Shown: positions 22,855 to 33,530 of the stretch, one piece after another
How positions within the stretch are numbered: position 1 is the first letter of the stretch
Layout of the letters: every line of letters begins with the position of its first letter
Assembly (NCBI GenBank): GCA_032164245.1
Contig: JAVMKO010000006.1
Coordinates: forward strand, 6,029,001-6,093,000
DNA: 64,000 nucleotides
Source of the DNA: Sternotherus odoratus
Lineage: Eukaryota > Chordata > Testudines > Kinosternidae
Direction: 5' to 3'
Notes under the pieces: model-generated
What the model was told of the DNA's origin: nothing
Databases searched by the model: none
The model's input: the letters and a program-made list of their open reading frames with translations, nothing else
Position numbers and translations under genes: made by a program

Positions 22855-23505
22855 CTAAATTCTGACTCTTAATTTATTCCAGTGCTTAACCACCCTGACA
22901 GTTAGGAAGTTTTTCCTAATGTCCAACCTCAACCTCCCTTGCTGCAATTTTAGCCCATTGCTTCTTGTCCTACCCTCAGAGGTTAAGAAGAACAATTTTT
23001 CTCCCTTCTCCTTCTAACAACCTTTTACATACTTGCAAACTTTTATCATGTCCCCTTTCAGTCTTCTCTTTTCCAGACTAAACAAACCCATTTTTTTCAA
23101 TTTTCCCTCCGAGGTCATGTTTTCTAGACCTTTAATCATTTTGTTGCTCTTCTCTGGACTCTCTCCTATTTGTCCACCTGTTTCCTGAAATGTGGTGCCC
23201 AGAACTGGACACAGTACTCCAGTTGAGTCCTAATCAGTGTGGAGTAGAGCAGAAGAATTACTTCTTGTGTCTTGCTTACAACACTCCTGCTAATACATCC
23301 CAGAATGAAGTTCACTTTTTTTCTAACAGAGTTACACTGTTGACTCATATTTAGCTTGTGATCCACTATGACCCCAGATCCTTTTCTGCAGTACTCCTTC
23401 CTAGGCAGTCATTCCCATTTTGTATGTGTGCAACTGATTGTTCCTTTCTACATGGAGTACTTTGTCCTTATTGAATTTCATCCTATTTATTTAATTTAAA
23501 TAATA
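22855..23505 (-). mobile_element. CR1 LINE 3' portion with ORF2 C-terminus
   Basis: On the minus strand an open stretch at 23166-23366 contains 'LLYSTLIRTQLEYCVQFWAP', the signature of the CR1 ORF2 C-terminal region. Sequence from 22855 to 23165 is the following 3' coding region and UTR. It is 5'-truncated at about 23505. Confidence 0.85.
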
Positions 23506-25348
23506 CTGGGCCTGATCTTGGGGCAAAACCTGTCAACTCTCAGGGTGATGATTGGGAATTCTCAAGTAATCAATATAATTCCTACATAATCTAAAATCCG
23601 GCGATAGGCTGTAGACCTGAGCTCTGAGGCTCACTTCCCCAGGTCTCTCTTTGCCGTAGATAAACCCTGAATGATTCGGCTAGTGCCCTAACCACTGACA
23701 TGAGACGCTTCTGCAGCCTCGCACGCCAGTCCAGCGAGCAATGGCTCTTCTTTTGTCCTTAGAATAAAATCGATGACTAGAAGGCCCGTCCTACTAGAGC
23801 TGTGTTCCTGTTGCTGGGAGAAGAACTATTCTTAGCCTTATCTTGAGGACAAAAAGCTGATGAGCCGTCCTGTGGTGAGAGCTCCTTGATTCTTTGCACA
23901 GCCCATGTTCGAGCACCCTTGGCACCATCAACCAGCTGGAGATAGCTGCACGCACCATGCTGTGCCCACTTCTCCCCATCCCTGGTGCACGCTGTGGAGG
24001 TGGGACCATGGGAACCAGCTCCCCCAGCCTGCTGGGGGAGTGGCTTGGAACAGAGTCTCTGCCCTGAGCGTGTCTACACTGTAATCACCGGGTGTGATTG
24101 CAGCTCCTAAAGACATACCTGATCTAGCTTTAATTTCACAATGCATTTCATGGCAGCATGCATTTCAGTGCGGGTTGTACAAGCCTGCCTAGAAACGTGG
24201 GTAATTATTCCCGGGGCTGGCCTGGACAGAGGTGCGGGCTGCTGCAGCGTCCCTGCACTGGTACCAGAGTTAGCTAGATTACAACTGCTTGAGCTGTAAG
24301 TGATTATGATCTAGATGTGTCCTTAGACTCTCCATGAAAGATGCAGTCCTCCTGTTAACTGAAGACAGCAGTTCTGCAATGTATGGAAGTTCCCATTGCT
24401 AGAACCCTACTGAACTACCAACACTGGGGCCAAACTGGGAAAAACAAATCCAGGCCCCCGAATGTTCTGAGATGTGTGGTGCAGATTCAGTCCAGGTCAG
24501 ATCCCAAATTAGAAGGGCCCCCCTTTCTGCATTCAGTCTGGCTGTGGCCCAAGATGACAGAAGGCTCTTGTGAGGCCTCAGTGCTGTCTAAACCTTGACC
24601 AGAATCTAAATCCTAATCGTGGGTTAGCCTCAAGCCTGAACCCCAAACCGTAGTGTAAATTCAATCTGGATCCAAACACTGCTTCCCAGGCCCTTCCCTA
24701 TGGAGAAAAAGACAGCGACAGACAAGGAGGCTGCTGTATCCCCTGAAGCCTGTAAGCTCTTGAAAGCCTGTTTTCCCAGAGAAAATAATATCCTCGCAAT
24801 TCCACTCCCTGCTTCGCTCAGCTGACACTTGCAGAGAGGGTCCTTGTCTAAGACAATTCATTTGTAACTGGATTTGCCTATAATTAGCACTTTGCACTAA
24901 GTGGTAATTTATCTCTAGTTCCTTGAGGCGCTCTTTTGCTCTTCCTGGGGGAGGGGGAGGGGTAATGGGTAATTTTACCATACCGAGCGTCACTGCTGTC
25001 CACTGATTGCATTGCGAGATGGGAGCCTCCGATTTAGTGCTGTGCTTTTAAAACACTGTTCTGAAGCCATGGACTCCTAGAACTCCAGCGAGGTCTTTAA
25101 AAAGGGAGCTTTATAAATCAGCTGAATTATGATTGGCCGCCACAGAACAGGTCATTTCCTTCCTTTAGCCAATCAGACCCGCCAATGCCGTTATTGATCC
25201 TGCCATTGCAGCGGCTCAGGTGGATGGTCACCCGCTGAAGTCAGTGAGGCCCAGGGGCCGGCCCAATTGCAAGACGGGGGACGTAGGGGTTCCACTGTCA
25301 CATCATGCGTCCACCTGACAAATTAACGGCCTTTCTCCCGGGCAGTTG
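23506..25348. other. Mostly unannotated; MITE-like piece at 24070-24330
   Basis: 24070-24330 begins with GCGTGTCTACACTGTAATCA and ends near TCTAGATGTGTCC. It resembles the 'gtctacac' group of turtle MITEs (see also 34690, 39057 and 50072), but inverted repeats are not clear. 25030-25290 looks single-copy with TTTATAAATCAGCTGAATTA and two CCAAT-like motifs (GATTGGCCG, AGCCAATCAG), so it may be regulatory. No gene recognised. Confidence 0.35.
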
Positions 25349-25356
25349 GTCTAAAG
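25349..25356. repeat. 8-bp target site duplication (left), GTCTAAAG
   Basis: Perfect partner at 25852-25859. Confidence 0.92.
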
Positions 25357-25851
25357 CAGGGGTCTCAAACATGCGGCCCGGGGGCCACATGCGGCCCGCC
25401 AAGCTACCTGGCGCCTCCCCTCCCCCCCGGTCCCCCCATAGCAGTTTGCAGGACGGAGGGGCCAGAAGTGGAGGCTTCTCTGCTGCCTGGCTGGGCCGCG
25501 CGTGTTTCTAGCTCTGGACTTCCTAGATTGCTCTTGCTTTGTTTGCCAAACAGCTGTTGGTGGTGCCTAGCGCTTTCCAGGAGGGAATGGGGAGCTGCGT
25601 GCTCAGAGGAGGAGGGGGGGCAGGGGTGGGACCTCTTGGAAGGGGTGGAGTGGGGGCAGAGCCGGGGCAGCGAGGGCGGGGTGTGTGTCAGTGGTGCGGC
25701 CCTCGGGCCAGTGCACTAGTCCTCATGGAAGGGGTGGAGTGGGGGCACAGCCGGGGCAGCGAGGGTGTGTGTGTGTGTCAGTGGTGCGGCCCTCGGGCCA
25801 GTGCACTAGTCCTCATGCGGCCCTCGTGGTCATTTGAGTTTGAGACCCCTG
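25357..25851. mobile_element. hAT MITE (495 bp) with perfect ends
   Basis: The termini are CAGGGGTCTCAAAC and the exact inverted GTTTGAGACCCCTG. Flanking copies of GTCTAAAG are perfect. Subterminal ATGCGGCCC blocks occur at both ends. The interior contains two copies of a ~95-bp block (GGAAGGGGTGGAGTGGGGGC through AGTGCACTAGTCCTCATG), 25636-25723 and 25726-25816. It has no transposase. The intact duplication and ends make it one of the younger insertions in the window. Confidence 0.93.
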
Positions 25852-25859
25852 GTCTAAAG
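25852..25859. repeat. 8-bp target site duplication (right), GTCTAAAG
   Basis: Perfect partner of 25349-25356. Confidence 0.92.
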
Positions 25860-26074
25860 GGAACGGAGTCCCGGCCGCAGCGCGCTGTTGCTCTGTCTTT
25901 TGAAGGTGCCTGTGGTGATGTGTGCAAAATTGTGAATGCAGCGGAAGCATTCAACGTTTGAGTTCATGGGTCAGTTCAGTGTAAAGTTTTACGTCCAGAT
26001 CATGCTGACCAGGCCGGTCTCATAATCAGCGTGTACCCCACCATCCGTCTATATGCGCCTCTTTTCTCTTGTCG

Positions 26075-26195
26075 TACTTAGCCCCAAAGAGCTCACAAGC
26101 TCTTTTGTATTCCATATTTGTACAGCCCCTAGCACAATTGGGCCCTGGTCTCTAACTACCTGCAATACGATAGTATCAATAAGAACTATTAGTAT
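26075..26195 (+). mobile_element. L2-type 3' tail fragment
   Basis: TTTGTACAGCCCCTAGCACA, TTGGGCCCTGGTCTCTAACT and a TGCAATACGATA end match the 3' tail shared by turtle L2 copies and some MIR elements. Confidence 0.6.
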
Positions 26196-26494
26196 ATGTG
26201 CAAAGGGCACAGTTATTTATATCTATTGGGTCAATGTGTGTTTAACCCCTTACTGACTGCTAAAGCAACAGCTGTATAATGTGCTTTTGATTTGCCGTGT
26301 AGGGCTAACGTTTTCAAAGGGGACTTGAGCCCAGAGCCATTTCAATGGCAATTAGGAGCCTGAATAACTTTTGAGACTCTGGGGCCGTAGGTTCCTAAAT
26401 CCTGTTGGCTTTAAGGGATATTTAGGAGCCAAAGTCACTTGTGGAAAAAAACTATTCCGGAGCGTAATGGCTTTCTCGGGAGCCATTCTCTGCA

Positions 26495-27180
26495 TTATAA
26501 AATATTATTTCTATTATTGTACTGCCTCAGCGCCCTAGTCCTAGCCCATGCCTCCAGTGTGCACAGAACAAAGGGCGCGCTCAGCCCAAGGATCTTACAA
26601 TCCCGGTGCAAGCTAAGAGACAAGCGCTGGATGCAGACAGCCAGGGGTGCAGGGGAACAATGAGACAATATTGGTCAGCCTTGCCAGCCTGTTATCAGGG
26701 CTTATGCAGGCAGCGCCGCAAAGGAGAGGTTTGAGGAGGGATTCGAAGGACAAGGAGTGAGTCTGGTGGATGTTTCCAGGGAGCTCTTCCCAAGTGTGAG
26801 AAGCAGCCCGGGAGAAAACACGAAGGGGCTGATTTGAAAATGTAACGAGTGAGCAAAGGAGGCTGGGCTAATGGGCTGAGAGGGGGTGGGAACTGACATA
26901 TCGATGGTGAAGGAGAGATGGGTGGGAGGGTGGGGTTAGGCCGGGAAGGTCCTCAAAAGTGAAGGCAAGCAGCGTGTGTTTGACATGAACGGGGAGCCAG
27001 AGGCGAGATGCAAAGGGGTGTGTGACATGATCAAAGCAATGGACTAGCTGAGTGATCTTTGCAGCAGCTTTTTGAAGGGATACCGGGGGGCGGGGGGGGG
27101 GCGGACTGCATTTGTCCAGGCCAGAGAGGAGCTTTCAGTAATCCAGACCTGAGAAGACGAGCATTGTGGCTGAATGACAC
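26495..27180 (-). mobile_element. L2 LINE 3' half
   Basis: The left edge carries the inverted L2 tail (26500-26600, AGAACAAAGGGCGCGC-type). The body to 27180 parallels the L2 at 57530-58300: GGAGAGGTTTGAGGAGGGAT, a GATCTTTGCAGCAGC motif and GACTGCATTTGTCCAG occur in the same order. Frames are broken. A G/C run at 27088-27103 has expanded locally. Confidence 0.75.
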
Positions 27181-28457
27181 ACACATGTATTCGTATACTA
27201 AACTTTAAAAACGGGGCAGTTAATTCCCCCACGTACGCAGGCTCTCAAAGCTAATAATCCTCGAGCCTTGCTCTGTCAATGAGAATCTGGTCCGATCACT
27301 GATTCCTCTCTATGATCTCTCATGTGTCTCCTATCCTCTCCATTGCTGCTGAAACCTGCTCCAGGCGCGGGAGTATAGAGAAGCAGCTGCCCAGTGCTCT
27401 CAAAGGGGGAAAACCCAGCCGTGTTCAGCAAGCTTGAGGCACAGAACAGGTCTAGCTTTCCATCTCTGTGCAGAAGTGCCTGTTTTATTGCTCTGTACAA
27501 AGCCATTCCAGAGCAAGCAGGGACATAAAACAGGTCTGAATGCAAGTGACTCCCATTCTGCATGTTTTGCATTGGGAGCCTGGATGCTTTATAGGCTCCC
27601 GGGAACTGTTTTCGGATGCCGATTGCATTTTTCCGCTGTCATGGCAACCTCTATAGATTCCGGTCGCAGCTTTGGCCTCCCCTGCTGCAGCTGACCATAG
27701 AAACGTTTCCCGGAGCAATGTCAATCAACACAGCAATGGGAGATTCATGGCCGGAGGTCAGACGGGGTCTCAGGGAGAGCTCACGGGATTTATAAAGCCG
27801 AGAACAGTGCTCTGTGACCAGGGATCTCCCTGCATTGCTAATGAAGGGCAGAGTTCTCCCACTCGGGCTTGGCCTGAATTTTTTTTTACTATTGGATCTA
27901 AAGCAGCCCTGCGGGTGGGTGCAGCCTATTCCTTGCTGGGGAGAATACTTACATAAGTCTTCGCTGACGCAGAGCCTGCTGTGAGCTCCATTGTATGAAG
28001 CCTACACGCCCAGAGATAATTACCCAGCCATGTACCGCCGGCCTAAAATAACATGAAGGCTTTAGACACATTCAAATGCTGCTCCCTGGGGCAGCCTCAT
28101 GAGACATGTTTCCTCCTAGGCAGGATTCTGGGGGGTGGCAGACCGCCTCTCTCTAGCCTGCCCAGCGTGCGTTGTGGCAGAACACACGGGCTAAGAGAAA
28201 GCCGGTGGCAGGAGTCACCAACTCATTCCAGTTTCCAGTGGCCACGTTTCAAGTTCCCAGCTACTAAACAGAGCTGAGCACAGTGCGGGATCCTGATGGA
28301 GATAGATGTACCCGCAACGGTGGCCCAAGAAACCAGTTCTGGGCCTCTTCCGCCCAGGAAATGTAACCCTAAACCCAGCCGCTACCTTTTCAAGGTGGTA
28401 GCGGTGACGTATGATCTGCTAATGATCCCTGGAACAGTCTCATAGTGACATACCAGG
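27181..28457. other. Unannotated; possible regulatory segment 27580-27740
   Basis: No gene or repeat recognised. 27580-27740 contains an RFX-like motif and AGCAATGTCAATCAACACAG without repeat signatures, and could be a conserved non-coding element. Confidence 0.35.
27635..27648. promoter_or_regulatory. RFX-type X-box motif
   Basis: GCTGTCATGGCAAC has a perfect right half-site (ATGGCAAC) and a near-match left half. Function is inferred. Confidence 0.3.
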
Positions 28458-28620
28458 TGTGATGGGTTCCCCACCCTCCGGGGTGCTGCCTGGGACTGGG
28501 GTACCACTGAGCCCGCCTGACCCACCAGCCTGGGCTCCCTTTCACCCTGTAACGCAGAGAACTGTAAAACTCAGCCGTTCTCAGTCCTGATCTTGCAAGG
28601 AGCTCTGCACTCATGCAGCG
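28458..28620 (+). mobile_element. LTR 5' end fragment
   Basis: The fragment starts TGTGATGGGTTCCCCACCCT and continues GGGTGCTGCCTGGGACTGG, a pattern common in turtle LTRs. The right end and target duplication were not found. Confidence 0.5.
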
Positions 28621-31098
28621 CCCCAGGGACGTTAGTGAGGGGCCGTGTGGGTGGAGGGGTCCACTCTGCAGGATCAGGGCATTGGCGAGCTCTGTGCCGC
28701 TCTCCGATCCAAACCCGTGGGAAGCGTTTGCATGGTTTTCTTTTGCTAACATTCTACAGCTTGGCTGACGCTACAGCTCCATCTCTGCCCGTGGGTGGCG
28801 ATTAGCTGGAGTATAAATTGGAGGCGGGTGGTTGGAAAGGTGCCACCGCACAGATGGGGGAGAGAATAGGATTTGAGCATCTGAAATCTTCATCTCCTTA
28901 TCCCCTTCCATTTGGCAGGATACAATTTTAGCTCGGTCTAAAAAGGGAAAAAGCACCTTCTTTTGGGTCTGAAATTTAACAGCTTGTAAAATATGCTTCC
29001 AAAGCCTTTTGGTTTTTCAAATGTTTCCAGCCTGTGGTCTAAAAGTTCCTGCCACTTCTGGGTGATGGGCAAAATTCCCGAGTTTTGGCTGAGCTTTACA
29101 AAGCAGCCTATGGGATTTAGATGCATCTTTGATTCCTCTTAATGGAAGGCGTGGCTAAATCCCCTAGACCTCACTGAAAATCTCAGCCCTCATGCGTAGG
29201 ATACTGCATGCTGTGCTTTGCAGCCTGAGGCGGATAGCATTTTCATCTAACTTTTTGTTTTTCTGATATTTTAAACGAGGATGTTTTCTTTATTTGCCAC
29301 ATCACTTACAGGACATATGGAGCAGAAGCCTCTGAGGAACAGACAAACACACACTGGTATTAGAAAAAGAGGGGCGTTATTTAATATCTTATTCGGTGGT
29401 GACTGGGGACCGAGCATCTGCTCCTCCAGTGTGGGAGGAATTTCACAGGGATCGAGTTTGAATTTAATGTTTCAAACTGGGTGGGAACCGGCCTCTGTCT
29501 GTCTGACTTATCCAGAACCCGCGGCAGCTTCGGAGCCAGGCTCCGGAGCCAAATGGACAGGTGACCCCTGCAGGCCACGCAGGTTGACTGAGAGTTTGTG
29601 GGCTCTGGGCAACAATTCAGCAGCAAGCTCTTCCCAGTCTCAGTGCATTTCTGTCTCAACAGACTTTGTGTGTCTAGCAAAACACTAGTACAGCTGGCTA
29701 ACGGACCCTCCTAAGTAGAGCTAAAAAACCAGGCCTAGACATGTCGCTATTGCTAAGCAGGGTGGGCGAGACCCTCAAGCGTCTGGCTACGTTGCCAGGA
29801 AAAAGCTGCAGCGCTGAGTCCGAGAACCGGAGTCAAATGACTTGGGCTCATGGGGCTCACGAGCTGTGGGCTAGAGCCCGGGGTCTGAGATCTTGGCCCT
29901 TCAGAGCCTGGGCTCCACCAGCCCCAATCTTTACACTGTCCATTTTAGCCCTGGAAGCCTGAGTCAGCTGACCTGGGCCAGCCGCGGCCATGGGGGTCTT
30001 TTATTGCAGCGGTGAAGTGACGTACATGTCGAGGTATTTAGGTATTGAACAGTGATTGAAAGCAGTAGGCATTAGGTGCTGAAATACCTTGAGGATCAGG
30101 GCTGACAAATCATGTCCTTGCCTGGCACAGGTTGCTGGAGAAGCGTGGCGCGTAGCTGAGATGGCAAAGAGGAATTTTCCAGGAGAAAACGGTGCCACAG
30201 CGGCTGGTGCTCCACTCTGAAGCCGATGTCCCAGAATGCACCGGGAGGCCCATTCTCATTCCCTTTCCACACCGAGGGACAATGATTTATTTGAAAAGAT
30301 CCCCCTGAAGTGATTAGTCACGCGGTCTGCTCCTCACCCCATCCACTGTAATTCCACTGAATTATCTACCCCTAGTCTGTGTTTCTATCACTGGGGATTA
30401 CGAAATAATTGCAGGCTAGTCATGGCAAAAAGGGGTAATCCCCACAGAAATATAATATGACTTTGTATTTAGTGGGGGGCAGGGGGAGGATTGTCCTATA
30501 CTTCATGAGTTCTAAAAAATGTATCCACTAAACAATACAATGAACTGTATATAGTAAACAGTATATATCTAAGTTAACTGAAGTCCAAAGAAAGTTTAGT
30601 TTGCTTTGAGTTCTGGGCCAGGTTTGGCCCTATTCTAACCTTATCTGATCTTGTTTGCCCATTCCTAATTTTGTAATGCAATGTGTCTGTGCATATGAGT
30701 GTCTGCACAAGAGTTGGATATCTGTCAGTGTGGCTCCAGGAAGCCACAAACCAATTAACCAAATCTAATAGGATTAGCTCAAGTCGCCTGCAACTCATTA
30801 ACAACCCTATAATCAATATTAGAATTCCATTTTAATACAGGATGCAGAATTAACCACAGCCTTGCTGGCTAAGTGATACGTGTCCTCAAATCACCCTTTT
30901 AGCCTTTGATTTCTCAACCGCCCAGACAACAGTTTATCTTTCCAGCATGAGGGCCTGTAGGAGACAGGCCCCAAAGTAGGAGAGTTAAAACTGTTAACAT
31001 AAGGGATGAACGATAATGTGTCTTAAACAAAGCATATCAAGCGCCAGGTATTTTTGAGGACAGTTGAGTTAATTATTCATCTAAGAGTTAGGTCAGAG
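28621..31098. other. Mostly unannotated; MITE-like piece at 29830-30020
   Basis: 29830-29990 (GACTTGGGCTCATGGGGCTC, then AGAGCCTGGGCTCCACCAGC CCC) resembles the interior of a 'gtctacac' type MITE but lacks clear ends. A CCCAGAATGCACCGGG string lies at 30230. No gene recognised. Open frames are short. Confidence 0.35.
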
Positions 31099-31864
31099 CA
31101 GGAGTTGGCAACCTTTCCGAAGTGGTGTGCTGAGTCTTCATTTGTTCGCTCTAATTTAAGGTTTTGTGTGTTAATGTTTTTAGAAGGTCTCTCTCTCTAA
31201 GTCTGTAATATATGTGGCAGGGTGCTGGCCAGGAGTGCCTGAGCCAGCACTGCGGGCCCTTTAAGAGGGAGCAGAAGCCTGCAAACCTCCCTTGCAGAAA
31301 GGCTAATCAGCCACCGGGGCTGCAGGGCAATTAGCCTTCAGGGGTTGCACCTGGCGGCAGCCTCAGGGGGATAAAAGGCTGCCAGGAAGGAAGCCCAGTG
31401 TGGTGGTGGTGGAATGGTAGTCTGGAGTGAGAGACAGAGCTGTAAGCTGTAGAACTGTAAGATATAGAGCTGTGTAGAGCTGAACTATATAGAGCTGTAA
31501 GCTTTAGAGCTGTAAGCTTTAGAGCTGTGTTAGAGCTATAAGCTGAAGGACTGAACTGTATAAAGCTGTATATATTGGTGGTGGGGCCTGCACTGTGGAA
31601 TAAAGAGCACTGTTTGGAGCCAGAGAAGAGTTTCCTGCCTGTTCTTGAGGAGGGGTGAGAAGGCGGTCTGTCACATATAGAACTAAACTATTGTTGTCTG
31701 TAAAGTAAATAAGGTTTTTAAAATGTTTAAGAAGCTTCATTTAAACTTAAATTAAAAGGCAGAGCCCCCCCAGACCGGTAGCCCAAACCCGGGCAGTGTG
31801 AGTGCCACTGAAAATCAGCTCACATGCTGCCTTTGGCACGCGCGTCATAGGTTGCCTACCCCTG
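31099..31864. mobile_element. hAT MITE interrupted by a solo LTR
   Basis: The left end is CAGGAGTTGGCAACCTTTC. The right end is ATAGGTTGCCTACCCCTG, its inverted form with a few changes. The right half contains CTTTGGCACGCGCGTCAT, typical of turtle hAT MITEs. The 8-bp flanks (GGTCAGAG and CTAGAGCA) do not match cleanly. Removing 31213-31675 leaves about 300 bp, a usual MITE size. Confidence 0.8.
31213..31675 (+). mobile_element. Solo LTR (463 bp) nested in the hAT MITE
   Basis: It starts TGTGGCAGGGTGCTGGCC and ends GGCGGTCTGTCACA. It is flanked by TATA on both sides (31209-31212 and 31676-31679), a 4-bp duplication. GGGATAAAAGG (about 31367) is a TATA-like box, and GGAATAAAGAGC (about 31598) holds a poly(A) signal. 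Between them, AGAGCTGTAAGCTTT-type units are tandemly repeated (31430-31560). No internal genes. Its 5' end is related to 15192. Confidence 0.85.
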
Positions 31865-32419
31865 CTAGAGCAACTGATCACAGTTAAATTCAGAACTAAC
31901 GAATGGTTTCTTAGTAACACACGAGATGTTCAAATTGTGCCACGCAGCTGGGTGGAATGTTCTGAATTTAGAAATTCTGAAAATGTTCATTGAAAATGTC
32001 AAATGTTGTGTGTGGAGGGGGGGAGGGAATGGGAAAAAATCACTGACTTTTTCTTGAATTGCTTCATTCTACTCCCCCCCACCGCCCATTTTCGAGCAGC
32101 TCTGCTGTACAGATTAGATGAGCCAGCCTGAGAACCTTGAAATTGAATTACAAGGAAACAGGCAATTAGCCGGTAAGCAAAAGATGAGCCGGTCGCCTCT
32201 TCTAAAAAACCGAGCAGACAGCCGGCCGTGGAGCCACAATCTTCTGGTAAAACAGACCCCAAGTGGGATTATAGAAACACAAACTCCAGCCATTTCAAAG
32301 GAAAAGCAGAGTCGTGTATATACACCCTAAAAGGGGGGAGAAAGCAGCTATCTCTTGTGACCGACACAGGTCTCACTGCTAAAAGCGGCTTCTCGTACAT
32401 CAGGGGGTCAGGGGGATGA
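31865..32419. other. Unannotated interval
   Basis: No gene or recognisable repeat. Confidence 0.5.
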
Positions 32420-32424
32420 GGGTC

Positions 32425-33124
32425 TGTAGTGGGGTGACTGCCCCACTCCAATGGGAAAGGGTTTAAAACAGCCTTGCAAAGGGCTGGGGCAAGCAGCTCC
32501 CAGACTGATTGGGCCGAGCATCCACAGCTGTGGCTGGTTCAATTAGGGCCCAGCTGGCTGTGATATAAGGGCTCAGTTTGGTGCCGAGAACAGTCTCTCC
32601 TCTGTTTCCAGAGGCAGACAGGTCTGGCTGCTGAGTGCTTGGGTAGGTACCTAGAATGAAGCAGGGCTGGGGTAAGGCAAGAGGAGCTGGGGAAGCTCCA
32701 GCCTAGAAACCCCCAGGCTGCAGGGCCTAGGGGAAGGCCCAATAAAGGGGTACTGAGGTTGCAGGGGGCAGCCCATAGCTACTGAGGTAGAGGCAGCAGG
32801 CCAAACCCTCCTTGCCTGTGATGAGTGGCAATTATACTGCAGTCTGCCCCAGAGAACAGGGGCAAGTGGTGACTGGCAGTTGCCTAGACTGAGGCAAGGT
32901 GGGGATAGAGCGTGGGGGTCCCCTGGAAGGGGAGACCCTAAGATCTGAGGGGGTACTGCAGGGGTGCAGCACACAAGGGAAGAGGGCACCAGGGTCCGGG
33001 AGGGACTCCGGGCCAGAGCGGCAAGCGGGACATCGGCCTGCAGAGGGCGCTCCAGACACTGGCGAGCTAATTCCCGGACGGACCAGCAGGAGACGCCACG
33101 GGGGTGAGTCACTGCCCTGCCACA
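32425..33124 (+). mobile_element. Solo LTR (700 bp) with perfect 5-bp target duplication
   Basis: It starts TGTAGTGGGGTGACTGCC and ends CACTGCCCTGCCACA. GGGTC occurs directly on both sides (32420-32424 and 33125-33129). TGATATAAGGG at 32561 is a plausible TATA box, and AATAAA at 32741-32746 a poly(A) signal, giving a normal U3-R-U5 arrangement. There is no internal region. Open frames of up to about 150 codons on the minus strand have no coding signature. Confidence 0.92.
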
Positions 33125-33344
33125 GGGTCAAACTCAAGTGGGGCGGGAGAAGTGCTACGTACCATGGAAATGTCACTTCCTCTGACTGGATTTATGGCAA
33201 GTGATGTCATAGGTGTGGTCCCTCCACAGACATGTCAGAGATTCTATCTTGGAAGGGGATGTAACGAGGAGGCAGATGTGGCTGGAGAAAAAGCCTTGAC
33301 GGAAGTCAGCAGCCTGCGTCCCACTAGCCGAAAATGTTTGCATG

Positions 33345-33530
33345 GGGTAGGATGGTCCAATGGTTACAGCACTAGCTTGTGACCCAGAAGACCTGGGTAT
33401 GGGGCTCTGGTCTGCCACAGACTTTCTGTGTGACCTTGGGCAAATCACTTAGCCTGACTCTTTCTCATCTGTAAAATGGGGCAATTGGCACTTCCTGACC
33501 TCCTCTGTGGATAAATACATTAAAGATGGT
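33345..33530 (+). mobile_element. MIR SINE, near full length
   Basis: A tRNA-related head (GGATGGTCCAATGGTTACAG CACTAGCTTGTG) is followed by the conserved core: TGTGTGACCTTGGGCAAATC ACTTAG and CATCTGTAAAATGGGG. An L2-like tail (GTGAGATGCTCGGATAC) closes it. It is better preserved than the copies at 9165 and 38835. Confidence 0.88.

Noticed and set aside
30225..30240. CCCAGAATGCACCGGG as a ZNF143-type promoter element
   Set aside because: It is isolated, outside any CpG-rich region, with no other promoter signals.
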